A stretch of DNA of 50,409 bases. It comes from JAEUUM01 sp038326165 (GTDB taxonomy: Bacteria; Bacteroidota; Bacteroidia; Chitinophagales; Saprospiraceae). The notes under the pieces are model-generated. The model had not been told where the DNA came from and did no database searches. It saw nothing but the letters and a program-made list of their open reading frames with translations. The stretch lies in assembly GCA_038326165.1 (NCBI GenBank), contig JBBQJT010000019.1:1-50409 (forward strand), in the 5' to 3' direction. Shown piece by piece: positions 1-8,494 of the stretch (positions are counted from its first letter, which is position 1; each line of letters begins with the position of its first letter). The translations under genes were made by a program, and so were the position numbers.

Positions 1-1
1 T

Positions 2-3000
2 CCAGAAGATTTTTTTGGGACCATTCAATATATCGTCACAGTTACTTCTCCTATTTGCGAAGTGATGGATACTATGTTTATAACCGTTAATCCAAAACCG
101 GATGTGATATTGGATCCAATACCCCTGACATGCAATAACACTGGAATTGTTACTGCTGTGGGTACACCAATCAATGGTACTTGGGGCGGTGTTGCCGGGC
201 CTTTGGGAAAAATTGACCCTTCAAAATTATCACCGGGCATCTATCCTGTAACACTCTCATTTACCAATTCCTTTGGCTGTATGGACGAAGAAATGGTTAC
301 CATCGAGATTGCAGCACCCGAAAAAATAACCATTGAGCCCATTGAATCATTGTGCAAGGGAGGACCACCATATTTGGTAAATGTTGATCCTACTGGAGGA
401 GTTTGGACTGGTGACATTGAACAAACTGGGATCATAGATCCCTCAAATTACTCTCCTGGCGCTTATGCGGGTACCTACACTTACACAACACCTGAAGGAT
501 GTATCAGTAAGGAGGATGTATTATTTAATATTATCGCAACTCCCCTGGTTGAAATAATTGATCCATTGACAGGTTGCACCGATCAAATCCAATTGCAACT
601 TCAAGCAAATCCACTAAATGTTGACTGGGGTGGCCAAGCGGACGCCCAAGGTTTCTTGTATCCAAGTTCAAGTGGTAAAGGCAACTTTCAAGTTATTGCA
701 ATCTTTACAACAATTGAAGGTTGTGTTGGAGCTGATACTGCAATTATTGTCATCAATGAACCACCAAGTGCAACCATCACCAATGATGTTACCGTTTGTA
801 ACAGCACGTTACAAGGATTGCCTGTTACCATGAATTTTACTGGATTGATTACTTCTGGTGACAATGGAGGAAGCTGGATAGATCTTGACAATTCTGGGGC
901 AAGCGGCACCTTTCCAGTACTTGATTTCACGGGAATAAATCCTGGAAATTATAAATTTGAATACACGACCAACTCGGCAACGCCTCCTTGTTTGGAATTA
1001 AAACAAGTTATTTCGGTCAATGTCTTGAATTGCAATTGTCCTTTTGCCGTAATCACTTCATTACCTGATTTATGTACCACTTCCGCCGTACAAGATTTGT
1101 TGCCATTTTTGAACTCTACACAAGCTGGAAGTTGGACTGTAACCAACGGGCCTGGGGGAACAAATCCTACCATTCTTAACAGTACTATTTTTAATGGAAC
1201 AGGTGCCACACCTGGTGTTTATACCATAAATTTTACACTGAACAATACACCTCCTGCTGGTTGTACCTCAGTTTTTACCAATACCATAACCTTGGTCAGT
1301 CCACCTATAGCTACAATAATAAGTGACGTTACGGTTTGCAACAATGCCGCTGCTGGTTCATATCCTGCTTCTCTTGATTTTTTTGCATTAATTTCAAGTG
1401 GAAACACGACAGGATTTTGGGCAGATATTAATTCCTCAGGAGCCTCGGGGCCATTCACAAACTTATCTTTCAATACCCTTGCTCCAGGCACCTACTTATT
1501 TGAATACAATTTGATTGGCAATACTCCGTGTCCTGATGTGAAATATGCCACAAATGTTCATGTTGTTGATTGCAATTGTCCGGATCCAAGTTTTGCTGCA
1601 ATACCTGATTTGTGCAGCCAAAATTTGAATTTTGATTTGAATCCTTTGATCGTATCAGGGAATACTGGGGTATGGAATATTATTGCTTCTCCAGGAACAG
1701 GAACTCCTGCAACAATTTCGAACAATAAGTTGGTTGGCAACAACGCCAGCCCTGGCAGCTACACCATACAATTTACAGTCAATGGCAATGTACCTCAAGG
1801 TTGTCCAGCGAGTACTAGCCAAACTCTGGATATTATAGCTCCCGAGTCAGTCCAATTAACCAATACCGTTTCGGTATGCAACAACTCTGGAAATCCAGGC
1901 AGTTTGCTCAACCTATCAGGACTCATTATCAGTGGAAATCCTTCCGGAACATGGAAGGATGTCAATAATTCAGGTGCAACGGGCACTTTTCCTAATTTGA
2001 ACTTTACTGGTGTTGCATCAGGCTCTTATTCCTTCAGCTATAAAGTTAATTCAGTGGGAAATCCATGTCCTGACCAAGTTTTTACTGCTAATATTGTTGT
2101 TAAAGATTGCAACTGCCCTGATGTGACCATAATTCCTGCATTGGATATTTGTAACTCGACTGCTTCTCTAGATTTGAACACCTTAAAGCTGACAACTGAA
2201 TCTGGAACTTGGCAATTAGAGAATTTGCCTGCCGGGACTCAACCGATGACCATAATGGGCAATACTTTAAATTCCTTGAATGCTGATCCTGGTATTTATA
2301 CGCTTCGATTCATTCTTGGAGCTACCCCGCCAGCTGGATGCCCAGCCTCAGCAGTTTGTCTCGTCGAAGTGTTCAAGTCTCCTAAGATAGGAACAGTAAA
2401 TGCAACGGCAGCTTTTTGTGCTGGAGATCTAACACTCTATGGATTGGAAGCTTCTATCCAAGGAGAAGATTTGGGAGGAGCTTGGTCTTATGCTGGCACT
2501 GATCCTAAAGTTGCCGCCCTGTTTTCTGCTTCAAATGGAACAATTGATGTATCAGGTCTTTCTACTGGAATTTATGGATTCAATTACCTATTGACTGCCT
2601 CTGCTCCTTGTGTAGACGCGGATTTGGATTTCACGATAATAATAAATGCATTGCCATTGGTTGATTTGGGAGCGGATCAAAATATCGACTGCAATATTCA
2701 AAATGCTTTGCTGAAAAATCTGTCTGCCTCGACGGGAATTTCGAATTGGCAAGGTCCTGGCATCACCATCCCTAATCAGCTGTCACAAAATATCAGCCAA
2801 GCAGGTACATATATTCTCCGAATTACTGCAAGCGCCACTGGTTGTAGTGCTTCAGATACCATTGTAGTCAATCAACTGGGTGACTTGATAACTGAATTCC
2901 TAGTCGATGCAGTTCCAGCATCATGCCCTGGTAGCGATGACGGTCAATTGGTCATAGATCAAATTACTGGAGGAATAGAACCTTATTCTTTCGAATTGAA

Positions 3001-3667
3001 CGGTGTATTTGTCACAGAACCATTCGATAATTTGATGCCAGGCAATTACACGCTTTTGGTTACAGACGCATCAGGTTGCAGTTCGGAAAAAACACTCATT
3101 GTTACAGAAGGAAAAGGATTTACCGTAGATCTGGGTCCAGATAAAACCGTTTTAGATGACACTCCTGTCGTTTTGACAGCGGCCCTCAATATTCCTAGTT
3201 CACAAATTATTTCTTATCAGTGGAGCCCCAATTTATGCCCTAATTGTGGGCAGGTTTTCAATTCACTGATTGATGCCACCACAAGGTTCTACGTATTTGT
3301 GACGGATGTCAATGGTTGTACTGCCAAAGATTCGGTGCTGGTTAAGTTAAGACAAAATCGAAACATTTACATTCCGGATGCCTTCTCTCCAAACGCTGAT
3401 GGCACCAATGATAATTTCTTTATTAGTGCTGGTAAAGGCGTGAAATCAATTCGCAAGATGGCAATTTACGATCGTTGGGGAGGAGAAATATTCGTGGCTG
3501 CAGATATTCAACCCAATGACCCTGGTCAAGGTTGGAATGGCTTGGTACGCGGCAAACCTACTGATCCAGGCGTGTTTGTCTACTGGGCTGAAATCGAATT
3601 CGATGATGGTTTTGTCCAAACTTACAAAGGCGATATTACGGTTATTTTTGCTCGGGCTGGTAAGTAG
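2..3667 (+). CDS. Large T9SS-exported surface protein with gliding-motility-type C-terminal domain (5' partial)
   Basis: The frame is open from the left edge, so the beginning is missing; the ATG at 62 lies inside the frame and is not a convincing start. About 1,220 residues are visible. They are Thr/Ser/Asn/Gly-rich with regularly spaced cysteines and look like stacked Ig/PKD-like beta domains. Three segments that begin with a variant of DVTVCN and end with CNCP start at 785, 1325 and 1865, exactly 540 bases (180 residues) apart; a partial fourth copy follows. A SprB-like segment (ASCPGSDDGQLVIDQITGG) lies near codon 960. The last ~95 residues, from NIYIPDAFSPNADGTNDNFF, match the gliding-motility-associated C-terminal domain (CHU_C type) that directs export by the type IX system. 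Likely a cell-surface adhesin or matrix protein; the ligand is unknown. Confident about export route, not about function. Confidence 0.85.
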   Translation, partial: PEDFFGTIQYIVTVTSPICEVMDTMFITVNPKPDVILDPIPLTCNNTGIVTAVGTPINGTWGGVAGPLGKIDPSKLSPGIYPVTLSFTNSFGCMDEEMVTIEIAAPEKITIEPIESLCKGGPPYLVNVDPTGGVWTGDIEQTGIIDPSNYSPGAYAGTYTYTTPEGCISKEDVLFNIIATPLVEIIDPLTGCTDQIQLQLQANPLNVDWGGQADAQGFLYPSSSGKGNFQVIAIFTTIEGCVGADTAIIVINEPPSATITNDVTVCNSTLQGLPVTMNFTGLITSGDNGGSWIDLDNSGASGTFPVLDFTGINPGNYKFEYTTNSATPPCLELKQVISVNVLNCNCPFAVITSLPDLCTTSAVQDLLPFLNSTQAGSWTVTNGPGGTNPTILNSTIFNGTGATPGVYTINFTLNNTPPAGCTSVFTNTITLVSPPIATIISDVTVCNNAAAGSYPASLDFFALISSGNTTGFWADINSSGASGPFTNLSFNTLAPGTYLFEYNLIGNTPCPDVKYATNVHVVDCNCPDPSFAAIPDLCSQNLNFDLNPLIVSGNTGVWNIIASPGTGTPATISNNKLVGNNASPGSYTIQFTVNGNVPQGCPASTSQTLDIIAPESVQLTNTVSVCNNSGNPGSLLNLSGLIISGNPSGTWKDVNNSGATGTFPNLNFTGVASGSYSFSYKVNSVGNPCPDQVFTANIVVKDCNCPDVTIIPALDICNSTASLDLNTLKLTTESGTWQLENLPAGTQPMTIMGNTLNSLNADPGIYTLRFILGATPPAGCPASAVCLVEVFKSPKIGTVNATAAFCAGDLTLYGLEASIQGEDLGGAWSYAGTDPKVAALFSASNGTIDVSGLSTGIYGFNYLLTASAPCVDADLDFTIIINALPLVDLGADQNIDCNIQNALLKNLSASTGISNWQGPGITIPNQLSQNISQAGTYILRITASATGCSASDTIVVNQLGDLITEFLVDAVPASCPGSDDGQLVIDQITGGIEPYSFELNGVFVTEPFDNLMPGNYTLLVTDASGCSSEKTLIVTEGKGFTVDLGPDKTVLDDTPVVLTAALNIPSSQIISYQWSPNLCPNCGQVFNSLIDATTRFYVFVTDVNGCTAKDSVLVKLRQNRNIYIPDAFSPNADGTNDNFFISAGKGVKSIRKMAIYDRWGGEIFVAADIQPNDPGQGWNGLVRGKPTDPGVFVYWAEIEFDDGFVQTYKGDITVIFARAGK

Positions 3668-3685
3668 ATTCCTACATTAAATCAT

Positions 3686-3710
3686 GTCATGAAATAAATT
3701 ATTTTATGAT
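3686..3710. terminator. AT-rich hairpin downstream of the surface protein gene
   Basis: The arms 3688-3696 and 3700-3708 (catgaaata / tattttatg) pair with one G-T wobble around a three-base loop, about 20 bases after the stop codon. No clear T-run follows, so it is a weak terminator candidate at best. Confidence 0.25.
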
Positions 3711-3788
3711 AAATCTATCAAGGGATATTTTTCCCTATTGAGGATATCTGCTTATATTGTGGCTTTCTCTGACTAAAAATTAACAAAT

Positions 3789-5060
3789 ATGAGTGATCAC
3801 TTACATACCAGCCACATGGCTGAACATCTTATTGGTTCAGAGATTATTAAACTTGCAGGTGAAATCAATGCACGTATCCGTGAAGGACAAAAAATTTATA
3901 ATTTAACAATAGGAGATTTCAACTCCAATTTATTCCCAATACCTGATTTATTAAAAGAAGGTATCAAGACTGCCTATGACAACAACGAAACCAATTATCC
4001 TCCCGGTGAAGGAATATTGGAGTTGCGCCAAGAAATTTCAAGATATATTTCAACCAGAGGAAACTTGGAATATCATGCTGATGAGGTAATTGTGGCAGGA
4101 GGTTCAAGGCCATTGATTTATGCCATTTACAAAAGCTTATTGGATCATAAAGACACCGTGCTTTATCCAGTGCCATCATGGAATAACAACCATTATGTTC
4201 ATTTGACCGGTTGCAAGGGCATAGAAATTGAAACGAGCCCTGAAAACAACTTCCTTCCAGTGGCAAAGGATTTGAAAAAACACCTTTCAAAAGCCACCTT
4301 GTTGGCTTTGTGTTCGCCATTGAATCCCACGGGCACTTGCTTTTCCAAAAAAGACCTGACCGCAATATGTAAAGCCGTGGTTAAAGAAAATGAAAAACGT
4401 AAGAAAAAGGATAAAAAAGCTCTTTATATCATGTACGATCAAATATATTGGGGGCTGAATTATAAAGGTGTCAAACATGTTGATCCTGTGAGCCTATGTC
4501 CAGAACTGAGAGAATACACAATCTATATTCATGGTATCTCAAAGGTTTTCTCAGCTACTGGTGTTCGGGTTGGTTGGGCATGGGGCCCATCGAAAATTAT
4601 AAATAAGATGAAATCAGTGTTGGGCCATGTTGGGGCTTGGGCACCAAAAGCCGAACAAAAAGCCACTGCCCAATTTCTAGCTAACGATAAAGCCATCAGC
4701 GCTTACCTGAAATGGGAAAACACTGAAATTAACAAAAGACTTGAGGGTTTCTACAATGGATTTCAATCTCTTAAGTCAAAAGGCCTAGCCATTGATGCGC
4801 TTCAACCACAAGGTGCAATTTACTTAACTGTACTCATTGATATTCTGGACAAAAAGACCCCCGAAGGACACACACTCAAATCAATATCGGATGTAACTGA
4901 ATACTTGTTGAACCGAGCGCATGTGGCCATGGTGCCATTTAGTGCATTCGGTAGTCATACCGATAAGCCATGGTATAGACTTTCGGTTGGAACTTGCAGC
5001 ATGGATGATGTTCATGAAATAATCAAGCATTTGGATAAGGCATTGACAAATTTAAAATAA
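3789..5060 (+). CDS. Class I/II PLP-dependent aminotransferase
   Basis: A 423-residue fold-type I aminotransferase resembling the aspartate-aminotransferase branch. Visible landmarks in order: YPPGEG near residue 70 (substrate lid and cofactor region), the glycine turn AGGSRP near 103, the NPTG motif at 179-182 that contacts the cofactor, YDQIYW at 216-221 (Asp to the pyridine nitrogen, Tyr to the phenol oxygen), the Schiff-base lysine Lys252 in HGISKVFSATGVRVGW, and a late Arg in WYRLSVG that would bind the substrate carboxylate. A very basic stretch (NEKRKKKDKK, 201-210) is inserted before the YDQIY strand. The substrate cannot be assigned. pdxH, which makes the PLP this enzyme needs, starts only 12 bases downstream, so the two are probably co-transcribed. 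Confidence 0.85.
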   Translation: MSDHLHTSHMAEHLIGSEIIKLAGEINARIREGQKIYNLTIGDFNSNLFPIPDLLKEGIKTAYDNNETNYPPGEGILELRQEISRYISTRGNLEYHADEVIVAGGSRPLIYAIYKSLLDHKDTVLYPVPSWNNNHYVHLTGCKGIEIETSPENNFLPVAKDLKKHLSKATLLALCSPLNPTGTCFSKKDLTAICKAVVKENEKRKKKDKKALYIMYDQIYWGLNYKGVKHVDPVSLCPELREYTIYIHGISKVFSATGVRVGWAWGPSKIINKMKSVLGHVGAWAPKAEQKATAQFLANDKAISAYLKWENTEINKRLEGFYNGFQSLKSKGLAIDALQPQGAIYLTVLIDILDKKTPEGHTLKSISDVTEYLLNRAHVAMVPFSAFGSHTDKPWYRLSVGTCSMDDVHEIIKHLDKALTNLK

Positions 5061-5072
5061 GCAGCAAAGTCT

Positions 5073-5714
5073 ATGGATTTGAATGAAATGCGTGTGCATT
5101 ATGCCTCGGAATTATTTGATATGGAGCATTGTATTGAAGACCCAATTCTGCAATTTAATTTATGGTTTGGAGAAGCAGTAAATGCCAAAGTTATCGAACC
5201 CAACGCACTAATACTTGCAACAGTTGATTCAAATGCCAAGCCAAGTGCCCGGGTTGTTTTATTGAAAGATGTGGATGCTGACGGCTTTGTGTTTTATACA
5301 AATTACCAAAGCAAGAAAGCAGAGGAACTTGCATTGAACCCCAATGTGGCGCTAGTGTTTAATTGGCTCGAATTGATTCGACAGGTTCGAATAGAAGGTT
5401 CGGTGGAAAAAGTGAGCTCTGAAAGATCGGAAGCTTATTTTCAGTCAAGACCTTTGGGCAGTCAAATTGGTGCTTGGGCTTCACCACAAAGTAAAAAAGT
5501 GAATAGTAGAGAAGAATTGGAAAGTTTAGAGCTAGAGATCACGAAAAAATTTCATGACAAAGAGGTGTTACCAAAACCTCCTCATTGGGGTGGTTATAAG
5601 GTAAAACCCAGCTACATTGAATTTTGGCAAGGAAGACCCAATAGGCTTCATGACCGAATAGCATACGAACTAAATGAAACGGGCAATTGGACCAGAGTTC
5701 GACTAGCCCCTTAA
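5073..5714 (+). CDS. pdxH: Pyridoxamine/pyridoxine 5'-phosphate oxidase
   Basis: A full-length 213-residue PdxH. This FMN enzyme oxidises pyridoxamine- or pyridoxine-5'-phosphate to pyridoxal-5'-phosphate, the last step of vitamin B6 synthesis and salvage. Family features: the FMN-binding strand PSARVVLLKDVDADGFVFYT near residues 52-71, YFQSRPLGSQIGAWAS near 123-138, and the C-terminal block from PPHWGGYKVKP through FWQGRPNRLHDR, which binds the substrate phosphate. It lies 12 bases after a PLP-dependent aminotransferase, a cofactor-enzyme pairing. It converges with tex, whose gene ends 13 bases away. Assignment is firm. Confidence 0.95.
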   Translation: MDLNEMRVHYASELFDMEHCIEDPILQFNLWFGEAVNAKVIEPNALILATVDSNAKPSARVVLLKDVDADGFVFYTNYQSKKAEELALNPNVALVFNWLELIRQVRIEGSVEKVSSERSEAYFQSRPLGSQIGAWASPQSKKVNSREELESLELEITKKFHDKEVLPKPPHWGGYKVKPSYIEFWQGRPNRLHDRIAYELNETGNWTRVRLAP

Positions 5715-5727
5715 CAAACAAACTGTA

Positions 5728-7869
5728 CTATATGTCTTTCATGGATAATTGTATCCGTTTACGTGCCACATCTACTTCTATGACTTTAACTGTGACCTTT
5801 TGAGTCAAGTGTACTACTTCCATAGGATCTTTGATAAACTTATTGGCCATCATAGAAATATGTACCAAGCCATCTTGTTTGACGCCAATATCTACAAAAG
5901 CACCAAATTTGGTAATATTGGTAACGGTTCCTTGCAAAACCATATCGGTATGCAAGTCCGATATATCATTCACTCCGCTGTTTCCCTCATAGGGTTGTGC
6001 ATGTCCCCGAGGGTCTAAACCCGGTTTGTCCAGTTCCTTTGCGATATCTGCCAACGTGAATTTGCCAACTTTATCCGACACATAGCTGTCCCAGTTAATA
6101 CTTGCCCTCAATTCCTCGTTGGAAATCAAGGTAGCGACATTCACTTTTAAACTTTTGGATATTGATTCAATAATTGGGTAGGATTCCGGGTGAATACCTG
6201 AACCATCCAAAGGATTATCAGCATCATCAATTCTCAAAAATCCTGCGCATTGTTGATATGCAATTTTTCCTAGACCCGCTACTTCCAACAACTGTTTTCT
6301 ATTGGTAAATCGACCTATCTGACTGCGGTGTGCCACAATTTTTTGAGCCATAACCGGACCAATACCAGATACATACGCCAATAAATGTTTGCTTGCTGTG
6401 TTCAGGCGAACACCTACCTGGTTGACACAACGAATTACTGTTGCGTCCAATGACTCTTTTAGGTCAGACTGATCCACATCATGCTGATATTGTCCAACTC
6501 CAATTGACTTTGCATCTATTTTGATAAGTTCCGCCAAAGGATCCATCAAGCGCCTGCCAATTGAAATGGCGCCGCGCACTGTTAAGTCAAGATCAGGAAA
6601 TTCTTCACGAGCAATACTCGTTGCGGAATAAATCGAAGCACCACTTTCACTAACAAAATAGAGTTCTAAATGCTTGGTACAGTCCAAGGATTGCAGCCAT
6701 TGAATAGTTTCTTTGCCAGCAGTTCCATTGCCAATAGAAATTACTTCAATCTGATAAAAATCTATCCAATGACGGATCTTGGCTTCTGCCTCCTGTGGTT
6801 TAGACTGGGGTGGATGGGGATAGATCACATCATTGGCAATGCAATCTCCCTTGTCATCCAATGCGACTATTTTACAACCCGACTTAAAGCCCGGATCGAT
6901 ACCTAAGACGGTTTTTCGTCCCAAAGGGGCTTCCATCAGCAAAGCATATAAGTTATTGCAGAACACCTGAATGGCTTCTTTGTCCGCTTTTTCTTTAGAG
7001 CGTTTTCTGAATTCGTTTTCCAGCGAAGGCGCAATCAATCGGCTATAAGCATCTTCGGCAGCAAGCTTAACTTGTTCGCTACAGTCATTGCCATCGGTTA
7101 TGTATTGACGCCCCAGTATCTGTATTGCCTTTTCATTTGGTGGAGCTATGCTTAACTTCAGAAATCCTTCATCTTCCGCTCTGCGCAATGCGAGCATACG
7201 GTGTGATGGGCATTTTTGAAGCGGCTCGCTAACATTAAAATAATCACGATATTTGGCAGCTTCTTCTTCCTTACCTTTTACGAGTTTTGAGGAGATTACG
7301 GCATAATGATCATAAAGTCTGCGTAGGGATTGACGGGTTTCTTCATTGTCACTGATCCATTCTGCGATGATATCTCTTGCTCCTGACAATGCCGACTTTG
7401 TGTTGCGAATCACATCATTCAGATATTTTGCAGCTTCTTTTTCTAGTTGTATGAATCTTTGCTGAGCAATAATTTTGGCGAGAGGTTCTAAACCACTTTC
7501 AATTGCAATTTGAGCTTTTGTTTTTCGTTTGCGTTTGAAAGGAGCATAAATATCTTCAAGCACATGGACATCAAAAGTTCCTAGTACCAAGTTCTTAAGG
7601 CTAGCGGTTAGTTTACCTTGTTCTTCAATTGTTTTTATAATGTAGCCTTGCCTTTGAACTATTTCATGAAATTTCTTCAAAGATGCTGCAATATCAGCAA
7701 TCTCAATTTCATCCAAATCATTGGTTGCTTCTTTGCGATAACGAGCTATAAAGGGTATAGAATTGCCAGTTTGGAGCAATTCGACCACAGATTTGATTTG
7801 CCTGTTGGATAAATGCGTGACACCATGAATATAAGAAATCAATGATTCTATCGATACGATACTTTCCAT
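5728..7869 (-). CDS. tex: Tex family RNA-binding transcription accessory protein
   Basis: 713 residues with the full Tex layout: an N-terminal helical Tex domain (TGNSIPFIARYRKEAT near residue 32), a YqgF/RNase H-like domain around 320-420 beginning VLGIDPGFKSG, helix-hairpin-helix repeats (LAYVSGIGPVMAQKI and LLEVAGLGK), and a C-terminal S1 RNA-binding domain (GTVTNITKFGAFVDIGVKQD, LVHIS) from about residue 640 to the end. Tex binds nucleic acid and contacts RNA polymerase or the ribosome; its exact role is still debated. Slightly shorter than the E. coli protein. A TACCTTTG element lies only four bases before the ATG, suggesting a leaderless or nearly leaderless transcript. No functional link to its neighbours is apparent. 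Confidence 0.95.
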   Translation of the reverse strand: MESIVSIESLISYIHGVTHLSNRQIKSVVELLQTGNSIPFIARYRKEATNDLDEIEIADIAASLKKFHEIVQRQGYIIKTIEEQGKLTASLKNLVLGTFDVHVLEDIYAPFKRKRKTKAQIAIESGLEPLAKIIAQQRFIQLEKEAAKYLNDVIRNTKSALSGARDIIAEWISDNEETRQSLRRLYDHYAVISSKLVKGKEEEAAKYRDYFNVSEPLQKCPSHRMLALRRAEDEGFLKLSIAPPNEKAIQILGRQYITDGNDCSEQVKLAAEDAYSRLIAPSLENEFRKRSKEKADKEAIQVFCNNLYALLMEAPLGRKTVLGIDPGFKSGCKIVALDDKGDCIANDVIYPHPPQSKPQEAEAKIRHWIDFYQIEVISIGNGTAGKETIQWLQSLDCTKHLELYFVSESGASIYSATSIAREEFPDLDLTVRGAISIGRRLMDPLAELIKIDAKSIGVGQYQHDVDQSDLKESLDATVIRCVNQVGVRLNTASKHLLAYVSGIGPVMAQKIVAHRSQIGRFTNRKQLLEVAGLGKIAYQQCAGFLRIDDADNPLDGSGIHPESYPIIESISKSLKVNVATLISNEELRASINWDSYVSDKVGKFTLADIAKELDKPGLDPRGHAQPYEGNSGVNDISDLHTDMVLQGTVTNITKFGAFVDIGVKQDGLVHISMMANKFIKDPMEVVHLTQKVTVKVIEVDVARKRIQLSMKDI

Positions 7870-7873
7870 AGCT

Positions 7874-7881
7874 CAAAGGTA
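7874..7881 (-). promoter_or_regulatory. Bacteroidota -7 element (TACCTTTG) for tex
   Basis: Read on the minus strand, TACCTTTG matches the Bacteroidota -7 consensus TAnnTTTG and ends four bases before the tex ATG. No TTG sits at the ideal distance upstream. If used, transcription would begin at or almost at the start codon. Confidence 0.55.
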
Positions 7882-8037
7882 CAAGTTCCTCAATTAACCG
7901 AAGATCCGTTAAAGAGGATTTTGGGTATAATCACTGGTTCAATAAGCTATACCCTGAAAAGTATTTGCTGCTTGTCATTTTACTTCACGTGAAGAAGTAT
8001 TAGTCATTAAGGTCCTGCGGGTAAAGGCTAAAAAAAT

Positions 8038-8454
8038 TTAACAAAAATCCTGAAATGCCTTTGCAAGATTTTGCGCTATGATCTGAGCACTGCGGCCTTC
8101 GATGTGATGACGCTCCAACATGTGCACAACCTTTCCGTCTTTGAATAGGGCAATAGAAGGGGAAGATGGAGGAAAAGGCAACAAATGTTGTCTTGCTTGG
8201 GCAGTTGCTGCAGCATCTACTCCCGCAAATACTGTTACCAAATTATCTGGCTTTTTATCTAAAGTCAAGGCCATGCGCACTCCAGGTCGGGCATTGGCAG
8301 CTGCACAACCGCATACACTATTTACAACCAAAAGGGTTGTTCCTTCTGTTTGATTGAGGATCTGATCTACTTCTTCAGGTGTTTTTAGTGATTGAAATCC
8401 TGATTGTGTCAATTCTCCTGCCATAGGAGCTGTCAATTCTATTGGGTACATCAT
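8038..8454 (-). CDS. Bacilliredoxin (BrxA/BrxB, YphP/YqiW family)
   Basis: 138 residues with a thioredoxin-like fold. The redox motif is Cys-Gly-Cys at residues 48-50 (LLVVNSVCGCAAANARPG), the signature of the bacilliredoxin (DUF1094) family. In Firmicutes these remove bacillithiol from mixed disulfides; many Bacteroidota encode homologues and a related low-molecular-weight thiol. Other family marks are an aspartate-led loop (TVFAGVDAAATAQAR) and the segment FPPSSPSIALFKDGKVVHML before the C-terminal helix. The length is normal for the family. The gene lies between tex and the GT39 gene on the same strand. No bacillithiol synthesis genes lie in the window, so the thiol partner is inferred only. 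Confidence 0.9.
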   Translation of the reverse strand: MMYPIELTAPMAGELTQSGFQSLKTPEEVDQILNQTEGTTLLVVNSVCGCAAANARPGVRMALTLDKKPDNLVTVFAGVDAAATAQARQHLLPFPPSSPSIALFKDGKVVHMLERHHIEGRSAQIIAQNLAKAFQDFC

Positions 8455-8494
8455 AGTCTTGTTAAATTTATTGGTATTCTAACCGTTAATTAAT

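Noticed and set aside
3964..4365. 133-codon minus-strand open frame
   Set aside because: Antisense shadow of the aminotransferase gene; composition is not protein-like and no family is visible.
7923..7954. GGGTATA...TATACCC hairpin between tex and the bacilliredoxin gene
   Set aside because: Only 7 base pairs with an 18-base loop and no T-run, so not a convincing terminator or riboswitch.
7983..7994. Perfect palindrome CTTCACGTGAAG
   Set aside because: Twelve bases alone, not repeated elsewhere that I saw and not placed at a promoter; may be chance.
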